Positions 51,800 through 60,003 of a DNA stretch of 64,000 bases are shown piece after piece. The notes under the pieces are model-generated. The model was not told the origin of the DNA, made no database searches, and saw nothing but the letters and a program-made list of their open reading frames with translations. Source of the stretch: Maridesulfovibrio frigidus DSM 17176 (GTDB taxonomy: Bacteria; Desulfobacterota; Desulfovibrionia; Desulfovibrionales; Desulfovibrionaceae); NCBI RefSeq assembly GCF_000711735.1, contig NZ_JONL01000002.1, forward strand, positions 595,586 through 659,585, in the 5' to 3' direction. Positions within the stretch are counted from its first letter, which is position 1; every line of letters starts with the position of its first letter. A program made the position numbers and the translations under genes.

Positions 51800-52720
51800 A
51801 TGACACAACTAGTTCGGATCATAACTATAGCAACAGCCATGATTGCGCTTACTCCCGACACCTGCTTTGCGTGGGGGCCGGGAATTCACATGGCCATCGG
51901 CAATGCTATCCTTGCGCGGCCTGAGCTTTTGCCTGGGGCAATTGCAAGGCTACTCATGGCGAATTCAGCTATATTTCTTTACGGATGCCTGAGCGCTGAT
52001 ATTTTTATAGGCAAAGGCAGTAAGGCCAAGAAAAAGCACAGCCATAACTGGCAAACAGGTTTCGCCCTATTAGATTCAGCCAAAGATCCGCATCTGCAAG
52101 CCTTCGCACTTGGCTATCTATCACACCTAGCGGCAGACATTATAGCGCACAATTACTACGTGCCCAACCTTATGAAGCAGGCCCCCTCGGGCGGTAAGCT
52201 GAGCCATGTATATATTGAGCTACTAGCGGATGATCAGGCTAATTGGTCAGTACAACAAGCGGCGACCCTTTTTAAGCACGCGAATCAGGATGCGGATTTA
52301 AATCTCCGCGAATATATGGATTCACAAAAGCTGACATTCTTCCTTAAAAAGGGCGTGTTCCACAAGACCATAGGAATGATGGAGCATAAGTCCGTTAACG
52401 CATCCTTAAACTTTTCCAAGAAAGTGATTCCCGCTTTTCAGGCTGAATATCTACAATCCATCATGGACTATTCATATAGATTGGTAGTGAACCTGCTTCA
52501 CGATCCACACAAAGCGACCGCGCTGCAATTTGACCCCATCGGCAGTGAACATCTAGCCCTAGCCAAAGCTGATAACGATTGGCGGCACACCATGAAAGGA
52601 CCCCTTCCCTTTATGCCAAGATTCGAATTAGACCAGATTATTACTGAACTTCCGAAGTGTGATGGGGTAGATTGCCTACTTAAGGGGACGCATATCAAGC
52701 ATCTGCGGCCACTCTCGTAA
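51800..52720 (+). CDS. Zinc-dependent phospholipase C family protein
   Basis: 306 residues with a signal peptide (ATAMIALTPDTCFA, cleavage before WGPGIH). The mature N-terminus begins W-G-P-G-x-H, as zinc PLCs begin with Trp1. More zinc ligands: HSHNWQTG near 76 and LSHLAADIIAHNYYVP near 112, a H-x3-D-x3-H pattern. The family includes bacterial phospholipases C and uncharacterised secreted relatives; true lipase activity is not assured. Probably periplasmic. It is 51 nt after cardiolipin synthase. Confidence 0.85.
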   Translation: MTQLVRIITIATAMIALTPDTCFAWGPGIHMAIGNAILARPELLPGAIARLLMANSAIFLYGCLSADIFIGKGSKAKKKHSHNWQTGFALLDSAKDPHLQAFALGYLSHLAADIIAHNYYVPNLMKQAPSGGKLSHVYIELLADDQANWSVQQAATLFKHANQDADLNLREYMDSQKLTFFLKKGVFHKTIGMMEHKSVNASLNFSKKVIPAFQAEYLQSIMDYSYRLVVNLLHDPHKATALQFDPIGSEHLALAKADNDWRHTMKGPLPFMPRFELDQIITELPKCDGVDCLLKGTHIKHLRPLS

Positions 52721-52741
52721 ATATTAACACTCCAAACAACC

Positions 52742-53020
52742 GCAACCTCACTATCTGCTCTGGCTAAGAAGATTCGCGATCTTCTCAGTAGGCAAGACAG
52801 CGCCATACTACGCCTATCTGAGCAGTAAGGGAGCTTTAATGGTGAATTGATTTACCTATACGCCACTACTTTTGCTGATGTTGCTAAGACTTTGACTAGC
52901 TCGCAGAGGGCTAAGTTAGAAGAACTCCGAGGTTTGCAGGGTTACACATGCAAGGGGATGTATTTCTATTCGGATCGGATTAGTATGCCTAGGATTGGGG
53001 ATACTGATGAGTTTTTTTGA
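52742..53020 (+). pseudogene. 5'-truncated, interrupted gene remnant
   Basis: Frame 2 reads SALAKKIRDLLSRQDSAILR, one in-frame TAA at 52826, and then continues in the same frame with GELIYLYATTFADVAKTLTS and QRAKLEELRGLQGYTCKGMY to MPRIGDTDEFF and a stop at 53018-53020. The continuity across the stop shows a decayed coding sequence. The end resembles C-termini of exported Spy-like proteins I have seen in anaerobes, but I cannot name the family. It lies just before the Rhs remnant of block 3, at a likely rearrangement boundary. Confidence 0.7.
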
Positions 53021-53100
53021 GTAGGTTTATGACGGCCAGTGATAGAATAACTTTAATGAGCCCCCTTTTTATCGGGCTCACTTTCACCCGCTAACCCCTT

Positions 53101-53678
53101 CTAATTTATAAAGTTAATCGCATCCTCAATACAATATCCATAAACATCCACATCCCCGCCAGCATAACCGATTAGATCGGGAGTTATGAATCTGCCGATG
53201 ACTGGATCATATTCACGGTATCCGAAGTGGATGAGGCCCGTATCTTTATCGTGCAAACCAGCGGCAAAACCTAAATATAAATCATAATCAGGAGAGCTGT
53301 TTTGAATCCTTCTACCGAAATAGCCATATAGAGCTTCCTGCAAACTATTTCCTGCCATGTCGGCAACAGTAAAAATACTGCCCAGATGATCAGTCGATAG
53401 CAAGTAAACATCGTCGCCTTTTGCCATGGCAATCGGGTCGGCATCCTCGTAATGTTGAAAACAGGTAGTGCCTGTGGAATCCTCAATCGCTACAAGAGTG
53501 GTTAAATATATCCACTGATAGCGCGGGTAAAGCTTGTCGTTTATCAATTTTCGGTGCGCAATCCATTTTCATCAAAACGATATTTGATGACATATCCATT
53601 CGGCAAGATGACTTCACAAAGCTGTCCCGTTGTTAAGTAGTTGTAACGAGCAATTTTTCCCGATTCGTTTTTCTCCAT
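53101..53678 (-). pseudogene. Decayed Rhs gene (block 3)
   Basis: Minus-strand Rhs core, starting abruptly at EKNESGKIARYNYLTTGQLC and running through DENGLRTEN, where one base is lost (about 53550) and the frame moves. It then continues as YQWIYLTTLVAIEDSTGTT to FINMAINFIN-like end VYGYCIEDAINFIN at the position where DRTGLA should follow. No tip. The sequence upstream of the first core codon is the leader motif TATCCTAAAAG found before other Rhs genes, so the N-terminal half has been deleted. Close paralogue of the plus-strand gene at 61889-63112. Confidence 0.88.
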
Positions 53679-53701
53679 TCAACTTTTAGGATAATCGCTA
53701 G

Positions 53702-53732
53702 GCCGGACCTGAAACAGCCGAGTTAGGTCCGG
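53702..53732 (-). promoter_or_regulatory. Conserved hairpin upstream of Rhs genes, copy 3
   Basis: GCCGGACCT/AGGTCCGGC perfect 9-bp stem around AACAGCCG, just upstream of the decayed Rhs. Third copy of the element at 8983-9015 and 18906-18935. Confidence 0.78.
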
Positions 53733-54597
53733 CTGTGAAAAATGTGTAATAAATTGATAAAACGAAATTGCTGCGGTCAAGAAATTCTGCTCCCCGCACG
53801 GAACTTACTTAAGCTCAAAATATTTTAATAATTAATAAACAGCTTATACAGTCTTTTTATGAAAGAGCAGTTCAAAAAATTAGACGATTAAGCCTTGCCG
53901 TTAGACTTTTTTGTCCACCCCATTTATAAAAAACTCCTTTTTATTAAGAATATGATTCTTATTTATTAATAAAAACCATTCTACAATTCACAGCATTCGT
54001 TATAATTGCGACTATTATTCTCTAATGCCTTCCAGAAATATCCCTCTGATACTTTTAATGGAGTCCTTCTCTATACCTACTGTAACTTTCCACAAATCAA
54101 TGCAACTTAGCAAACTACTACAGTAGACATACAACACTACTGCATTGCCGTAACCACTGTTACAATCAAACACACAGAAGAGGATCATGATTGCCCGATC
54201 ATCTGGACCGTTCAAACCCGTATCTTCCCTTTTACAATTTTGCTAACTCTTTCTTTATTTAAAAAATAAATACCATTATACCGGACATTTAAGTCTCCAT
54301 ATTTTTGTTCAATATTGTAAACATGCGTATGGTTCAGATAACGAAGCAAACACTTCTCTCAATGCACTGATTAACAAATCAACGTCTCCGAAAATGTTGC
54401 TTACACACATTTAGTGCAATAAAACATTATATTATAAGGTTATAAATCAGATGTTTAAGTTATAAAAACTAAACTGAACAAAATTTACTACACTTTTTAA
54501 ACTATTACATTGATTACTGTTGACTTGCAGTAAGACCGGGCATAGGTGGGATTTGTGGGTAACACAAAACTAACCAATTTTTTTTAAGGATATAAGC
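53733..54597. other. Long AT-rich gene-free region
   Basis: About 860 nt without a supportable gene. The only open frames are short and lack ribosome sites and a family. It is A/T-rich, with TTTTTTTTAAGGA just before the next start. It may hold an unrecognised RNA or be decayed DNA bordering the Rhs remnant. Confidence 0.55.
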
Positions 54598-54852
54598 ATG
54601 CATATTTTAAGAACTCTCAAGTCATGGATCGCTGTGCGCCACGCTCGTAGCGGAAGCAATGTAAATCACAACCTTCACGCTATAGTAACTCTTGCAACTT
54701 TCGGTCTTTGGCTTCCAGTGTGGACAGCTCTCTCCATCCGCAACGGCCAGCATGATCGGGCCAGAATGAGAAGTAGCCTTGTAGATCTTCGCAACATTGA
54801 AAAACTCAACATTTCACCAGAATACAAGCGTCAACTCGCTCGTATGTCTTAA
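54598..54852 (+). CDS. Small membrane protein with one hydrophobic segment
   Basis: 84 residues, basic N-terminus, one hydrophobic segment (LHAIVTLATFGLWLPVWTAL at about 25-44), then a charged C-terminal helix. The pattern (H-x-x-x-x-x-x-T-x-x-x-G-L-W-L-P-x-W) resembles small single-helix membrane proteins of unknown role. AAGGA lies 9 nt before the ATG. A hairpin terminator follows, so it is expressed alone. Confidence 0.68.
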   Translation: MHILRTLKSWIAVRHARSGSNVNHNLHAIVTLATFGLWLPVWTALSIRNGQHDRARMRSSLVDLRNIEKLNISPEYKRQLARMS

Positions 54853-54907
54853 TCATTAAGTATTTAAAGCTCCTGCTTAAAATATTTTAAACTTGCCCCT
54901 CTCATAG

Positions 54908-54940
54908 TCGGCCTCTTGGAATTATGTTCCAAGGGGCCGA
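54908..54940 (+). terminator. Terminator after small membrane protein gene
   Basis: TCGGCCTCTTGGAA paired with TTCCAAGGGGCCGA (two G-U pairs), then T-rich sequence. Confidence 0.85.
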
Positions 54941-55028
54941 ACTCATTTCAGCTTTTATTTACACACACTTTCTTTGCTAAAAGAACCTCCTTCTGCTATT
55001 TTGAACAAAAATATGGAGCGTACTTTAA

Positions 55029-55994
55029 ATGAAAAAAATATTCCTTTTTCTTCTATTGGCAACGGCTATGATTTGCGGTTGTCAGCCAAGAATGAGTCTG
55101 TTTCCCGACGGAACGGACCCTCTAATTGAAAAGACCATTCAAGGCGAGGCCAGCGATAAAGTTCTAGTGATATCAATTGATGGGACTATTTCAGACCAAC
55201 CTAAGAAGGGGCTATTCGCAGCCCGTCCAAGTCTAGTGCAAGAAGTCTCAGCGCGTCTGAAGCTTGCAGAAAAAGATCAAGACATCAAAGCTCTCGTACT
55301 TAAAATTAATTCTCCAGGCGGTTCTGTTACAGCCAGCGACATCCTTTATAATGAACTGATGATGTTCAAGAAAAAGACTGGTGCAAAAATCGTCGTTTCT
55401 ATGATGGATGTGGCTGCTTCCGGTGGGTATTATGTAAGTTTGCCTGCTGATGAAATCATGGCGCACCCGACAACCTTAACTGGGTCCATTGGTGTTATCT
55501 TCATCCGTCCTAAAATTGACGGCCTGATGGATAAGATCGGAGTTTCAATTGAAGTATCCAAGTCTGGACGTAACAAAGATATGGGCTTCCCATTTAAGCC
55601 GGACACCCCTGAGCAGAAAGCTATTATCGATTCTATTATTACAAACTATGCTAATAGGTTTAAAACTCTGGTACAAAAACACCGGACAATTACCAAAGCA
55701 AACATGGATCAAATATCCACTGCCCAGATTTTCAGTGCTGACGGAGCAGTAAAAGCAGGCCTAGTGGACAGCATCGGATATATTCCTGATGCAGTTGCTA
55801 AAGCATGTGAACTTGCGGGAATTTCAAACGATTCCAAAGTAATTACTTACAAACGCAAAACTTACCCAAATGACACTTTATACAATTCAGCGTCATCTCA
55901 AGTAAGCGCACCAGCTCTTATTAATATAGATGCCGGATACTTGATGCCCCCGAAAGCAGGCTTTCATTTCCTTTGGTATCCCGCTGCCCAGTAG
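55029..55994 (+). CDS. sppA: Signal peptide peptidase SppA
   Basis: 321 residues. Lipoprotein-like N-terminus (ATAMICGC). The S49 serine protease core follows: VLKINSPGGSVTASDILYNE near 94-113, nucleophile Ser in MDVAASGGYYVSLPADEI, and the catalytic Lys in SKSGRNKDMG near 178. It degrades cleaved signal peptides in the membrane. Length is that of the half-size, multimeric SppA class. Confidence 0.93.
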   Translation: MKKIFLFLLLATAMICGCQPRMSLFPDGTDPLIEKTIQGEASDKVLVISIDGTISDQPKKGLFAARPSLVQEVSARLKLAEKDQDIKALVLKINSPGGSVTASDILYNELMMFKKKTGAKIVVSMMDVAASGGYYVSLPADEIMAHPTTLTGSIGVIFIRPKIDGLMDKIGVSIEVSKSGRNKDMGFPFKPDTPEQKAIIDSIITNYANRFKTLVQKHRTITKANMDQISTAQIFSADGAVKAGLVDSIGYIPDAVAKACELAGISNDSKVITYKRKTYPNDTLYNSASSQVSAPALINIDAGYLMPPKAGFHFLWYPAAQ

Positions 55995-56113
55995 CATAAT
56001 AACGAGTTTTAATGCGCCGAATATGAGCCGCTAAGCTTTGCTTTCGCGCTAAAAAGATGTATGAACTTCCAGCTTGCCGTATATTGCGTCAGCACGCCCT
56101 CAGGAGGTAGATT

Positions 56114-56461
56114 ATGAACATTACTAAGACAATACTCACAATGGTTATCCTTGCGTCACTTGCTCTATTTGTAGGTTGTACTCAAGATTCGCAGAATAAA
56201 ATCGGTAGATCTATCCAGAACTGGACAGGTGTTAACGGAGTTCTTGAAATCTATTCAGGCGGAAAAGTCGTTAAGAAATTTATTAAAATTGATAAATTAT
56301 CCACCGCAACTGGAACCACAGGTAAAGTAGATCGACCTTACCGTTTCGGATACGGAATCCTCGATGCCAACTTTAATGGTATAAAAGATCCCGGCGAAAA
56401 AAAGGTATACTTCGAGTTCAGTGACTACTCCACTAGTTATATCTTTTTCGAAAACCCATAA
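56114..56461 (+). CDS. Hypothetical lipoprotein
   Basis: 115 residues with lipobox LFVGC (Cys at about 22), then a small beta-rich domain: GVLEIYSGGKVVKKFIKI and RPYRFGYGILDANFNGIKDP, ending in YIFFENP. I do not recognise a family. Membrane-anchored, periplasm- or outer-membrane-facing. AGGAGG precedes the ATG and a terminator follows. Confidence 0.72.
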   Translation: MNITKTILTMVILASLALFVGCTQDSQNKIGRSIQNWTGVNGVLEIYSGGKVVKKFIKIDKLSTATGTTGKVDRPYRFGYGILDANFNGIKDPGEKKVYFEFSDYSTSYIFFENP

Positions 56462-56479
56462 GAGATTATAAATTACATA

Positions 56480-56508
56480 CCGGGCCGCATGGCCCGGTTA
56501 TTTTTTTG
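56480..56508 (+). terminator. Terminator ending at the next gene's start
   Basis: CCGGGCC/GGCCCGG stem, then TTATTTTTTT. Its T-tract ends only 3 nt before the ATG of the amidohydrolase. Confidence 0.88.
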
Positions 56509-56511
56509 CCT

Positions 56512-57651
56512 ATGAACAAATGCATTAGAGCGGCTAGAGCCGTCACCCTCCAAGATGGAGCAGGTCTTATCGAAGACTTTGCTCTCATCCACAACGGAAC
56601 CGAGATCCTCGAAACGGGAACATGGTCTGACTTAAAAGACAGTGCTCCCGCAGACGTTGCAGACCTCGGTGATGTTACTATTGTTCCTGGACTGATCAAT
56701 GCACACGTGCATCTCGAACTTTCACATATCGAAGGTAAAACAGTACAAGGCCAAGGGTTCATGCCGTGGGTTATATCACTGCTTAGCAACGCTACCTACG
56801 ATATACAGGAAGAACTGATCCGCAAGGCTCTAGCGAGTATGCTTGAAAGTGGAACGTCCTTTTGCGCTGATATTTCCACCAATAATTGCTCGCGAATTGC
56901 TGAGCTTATAGATGAATCAGGTATTGGTTTTTACGGATTCTGCGAAGCCATCGGTCAGCAGATTCCAAAAGAAGGCGCATCATTTTTCCCAAGCAAGACT
57001 TATCCACTTGGCAGAAACGCAGGAGCAGGACACGCTCTCTACTCCACACATGCTAAAATGATTCGTGCATTGAAAAAAGCCGATTCTGCGGCAAATTTGC
57101 CGTTCTCAATTCATTTGGCCGAGAATGAAGAAGAAGACGAGATAATCGCTCATGGAACTGGACCTTTTGCAGAAATGCTGAAGGGCGCAGGACTTTTAGC
57201 TGAATGCGGAAGCAATGGACTATCCCCTGTTGAATACGCCCACTCACTAGAAATTCTTGACAAATCTACGCTTGCGGTTCATTGCGTTCGAGTTTCTGAA
57301 AATGATATTAAAATTTTAGCAGACACCGGAACGAACGTCTGCCTGTGTCCACGAAGCAATGATTTTATTGGAGAAGGACAAGCTCCGTGGGAAAAGATCA
57401 TTAATTCAGGCGTTAACACATGTTTAGGCACTGACAGCATAGCTTCCAACCACGATCTTAATATGTGGAATGAATTGGAATATATGCTGAAAAGGATTGA
57501 GATTAACATCTCAGCGCAACAAGCTTTATCCATGATCACTAAGAATTCAGCTAAAGCGCTGATGATAGACAAATTTTACGGATCTCTTGAAGCAGGTAAA
57601 AGGCCAGTCTTTGCGATTGTCCCTGCCAGCCTTGAAGACCTTTTATTTTAA
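56512..57651 (+). CDS. Amidohydrolase, ATZ/TRZ (MtaD/SahH-deaminase-like) family
   Basis: 379-381 residues. The metal-dependent barrel shows NAHVHLELSHIEGK near 63, HLAENEEEDEII near 200, HCVRVSENDIKIL and CPRSND, then LGTDSIASNHDLNMWNELEY near 308. That is the deaminase pattern acting on 5'-methylthioadenosine, S-adenosylhomocysteine, guanine or triazines; the exact substrate is open. The frame begins at TTG 56506, within the terminator T-tract, with no Shine-Dalgarno for either start, which is odd. It is followed by pyrB, suggesting a link to nucleotide salvage. Confidence 0.85.
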   Translation: MNKCIRAARAVTLQDGAGLIEDFALIHNGTEILETGTWSDLKDSAPADVADLGDVTIVPGLINAHVHLELSHIEGKTVQGQGFMPWVISLLSNATYDIQEELIRKALASMLESGTSFCADISTNNCSRIAELIDESGIGFYGFCEAIGQQIPKEGASFFPSKTYPLGRNAGAGHALYSTHAKMIRALKKADSAANLPFSIHLAENEEEDEIIAHGTGPFAEMLKGAGLLAECGSNGLSPVEYAHSLEILDKSTLAVHCVRVSENDIKILADTGTNVCLCPRSNDFIGEGQAPWEKIINSGVNTCLGTDSIASNHDLNMWNELEYMLKRIEINISAQQALSMITKNSAKALMIDKFYGSLEAGKRPVFAIVPASLEDLLF

Positions 57652-57718
57652 TAACTCCGTTATAAACGGCAAACCACTAATCTCGCTTTAAATAAAAGGC
57701 GCATGCAGAGGACAGCTT

Positions 57719-58642
57719 ATGGAGTGGCGACACAAAGACCTGTTAGACATCACACAACTCTCGAAAGAAGATGTGGCTCATATCTATGAAACAGCGACAT
57801 ACTTCCAAGAGATTAATTCGCGCCCGGTAAAAAAAGTACCAACCCTAAAAGGCCGCAGCGTGGTCCTTTTTTTTGCTGAACCGAGTACGAGAACTAAAAC
57901 GTCTTTCGACATGGCCGGCAAAAGACTTTCCTGTGATACATTCTCCCTTGCGAAAAGCTCCAGCAGCTTAACCAAAGGAGAGACTCTCAAGGATACAGCC
58001 CTGACCTTAGAAGCCATGAACATTGATGGTATCGTCATCAGGCATTGGGCCAGCGGAGCCGCAGCTTTTATGGCTGAACGGCTTGATTGCAGCGTGATCA
58101 ATGCTGGTGACGGCAGACATGCCCACCCTACTCAGGCACTACTCGACGGATTCACATTTCATCAAGAATGGGGTTCCGTAGAAGGTAAAACCATTCTTAT
58201 CCTCGGAGATATCGCCCATAGCCGCGTAGCCCGTTCAAACGTCCTGCTGCTTACCATGATGGGCGCAAAAGTTAGATTTTGCGCACCTAGAACTCTGCTT
58301 CCACCAAACATTAAAAGCTGGCCTGTAGAAGTTTTTACCGACGTAAACCAAGCGTCCAAAGGCGTTGATGCTATCATGTGTCTGCGTCTTCAGCTTGAAA
58401 GACAACAAGCCGGACTTCTTCCAAATGTTCGTGAATATTCACGCTACTTCGGGCTTGGCCCCAGACAAGTGGAACTAGCTTCTCCTGATGTAAAGATACT
58501 ACACCCCGGACCGATGAACCGCGGAGTTGAAATTGATTCAGCATTGGCGGATTCAACAGCAAGCCTTGTGCTTGATCAGGTTGCAAGCGGTGTAGCTGTT
58601 CGGATGGCTCTTCTTTACCTCTATCTCACTCGCAAGAAATAA
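57719..58642 (+). CDS. pyrB: Aspartate carbamoyltransferase
   Basis: 307 residues. Carbamoyl-phosphate motif [18 protein letters not shown] at about 52-69, [15 protein letters not shown], and [12 protein letters not shown] near 138, plus the aspartate-binding [10 protein letters not shown] near 268. It makes carbamoyl aspartate from aspartate and carbamoyl phosphate, step two of UMP synthesis. Its stop is 5 nt before the next gene, pyrC. Confidence 0.96.
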   Translation: MEWRHKDLLDITQLSKEDVAHIYETATYFQEINSRPVKKVPTLKGRSVVLFFAEPSTRTKTSFDMAGKRLSCDTFSLAKSSSSLTKGETLKDTALTLEAMNIDGIVIRHWASGAAAFMAERLDCSVINAGDGRHAHPTQALLDGFTFHQEWGSVEGKTILILGDIAHSRVARSNVLLLTMMGAKVRFCAPRTLLPPNIKSWPVEVFTDVNQASKGVDAIMCLRLQLERQQAGLLPNVREYSRYFGLGPRQVELASPDVKILHPGPMNRGVEIDSALADSTASLVLDQVASGVAVRMALLYLYLTRKK

Positions 58643-58653
58643 GGAGCATGACT

Positions 58654-59922
58654 ATGACCAATCCTGAACTGGTTGTTCGCAAAGCGATATGGAAAGGAGA
58701 AGAGGTAGATCTCCTCGTTGCGGATGGTAAAATACAAGACATTCTTCCTTCGTCAGATACCATGTACGAAGGTGCTGAAGTTGTTGCTGCAAGAGGATAC
58801 CTGCTCATGCCCAGTCTCACAGATGTTCATACACATCTTAGGGAACCGGGTTTCGAATATAAAGAAGACATAGCTTCCGGCCTAAACGCAGCTGTACACG
58901 GCGGTTTTTCCAACATCATGTGTATGGCTAATACTGATCCTGTGAACGACAACGCTGTTATCACCGATCAAATGCTACATAGAGCACGGGCAGAATTCCC
59001 TGACGGCCCACGTCTCTTCCCCATCGGAGCGCTTACCAAAAAGCTCGAAGGCAAAGAACTTTCCCCCATGTATGAACTTGCGGACACTGGTTGTGTTGCC
59101 TTTTCAAATGACGGCTTGCCAGTAGAGAACACCGAACTTTTCCGCAGAGCATTAGAATACGCTTCAGATACAGGATTACCTGTTATCGATCATTGCAAAG
59201 ATCCATATTTAGAAATTGGCGCAGGCATGAATGAAGGCGCGGTTTCTTCACTTCTAGGACTAGCGGGGCAGCCTGATGTTGCGGAAGCGACTCAAGTTGC
59301 GCGAGATCTACTCCTAGCTGAATATCTCGATATTCATATTCACCTTGCGCACATTTCCTGCCGTAAATCTGTGGACCTTATCGCATGGGCTAAGAAACGC
59401 GGAGTAAAGGTCACAGCTGAAACATGCCCGCACTACCTGCTCCTCACCGAAGAAGCAGTAGAAGGATACGGAACCAATACCAAGGTGAACCCGCCCCTTC
59501 GCACCGCTGATGATGTGGAAGCTCTACTGCAAGCTATCCGCGAAGGTATCATTGATATGTTCGCGACTGACCATGCTCCCCACGCAGCACATGAAAAGGA
59601 AGTCGAATTCATGGTTGCCCCTTGCGGAATATCAGGGCTTGATTCAGCTCTGTCACTGTCATGGTCGCTAGTTGCAGAGAACAAACTTACTTTTGATGAT
59701 TTTATAAGGATGTGGACCACCGCACCGTGCGAAACATTCGGACTGCCGTTAAATGGCTTTAACAAAGGGGATGTAGCGGATTTCTTCCTGTTCGCCCCTG
59801 ACGAAGAATGGATTCTTTCACCCGAAACTATGCATTCTAAAGGTAAAAACACTCCTTTCATAGGTCAAACCCTGAAAGGACGGGTGATAAGTCATTTCCT
59901 TGGCGGCAAAAAAATAGTATGA
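58654..59922 (+). CDS. pyrC: Dihydroorotase (type I)
   Basis: 422 residues from the ATG at 58654, which has AGGAG 7 nt upstream; the ATG at 58648 is only one base after the same site. Metal ligands: TDVHTHLREPGFEYKEDIAS near 54-73, VIDHCKDPY near 176, LAHISCRKS near 230, and FATDHAPHAAHEKE near 306. It cyclises carbamoyl aspartate to dihydroorotate. Follows pyrB directly, so pyrBC are co-transcribed. Confidence 0.95.
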   Translation: MTNPELVVRKAIWKGEEVDLLVADGKIQDILPSSDTMYEGAEVVAARGYLLMPSLTDVHTHLREPGFEYKEDIASGLNAAVHGGFSNIMCMANTDPVNDNAVITDQMLHRARAEFPDGPRLFPIGALTKKLEGKELSPMYELADTGCVAFSNDGLPVENTELFRRALEYASDTGLPVIDHCKDPYLEIGAGMNEGAVSSLLGLAGQPDVAEATQVARDLLLAEYLDIHIHLAHISCRKSVDLIAWAKKRGVKVTAETCPHYLLLTEEAVEGYGTNTKVNPPLRTADDVEALLQAIREGIIDMFATDHAPHAAHEKEVEFMVAPCGISGLDSALSLSWSLVAENKLTFDDFIRMWTTAPCETFGLPLNGFNKGDVADFFLFAPDEEWILSPETMHSKGKNTPFIGQTLKGRVISHFLGGKKIV

Positions 59923-60003
59923 CACCATGACAAGACAGTGGGAAACCCTGCAAACTAGGCTAACGATTAAAGATTTAAATATATTTCGCCTTAAGGAGAC
60001 ACT

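Noticed and set aside
53057..53080. TGAGCCC/GGGCTCA hairpin as a terminator
   Set aside because: Seven-bp stem with a long loop and no T-tract on the expected side; may be chance.
54015..54215. 66-residue minus-strand frame in the 860-nt gene-free region
   Set aside because: No ribosome-binding site, no recognisable domain, and Cys/aromatic composition unlike real genes nearby.
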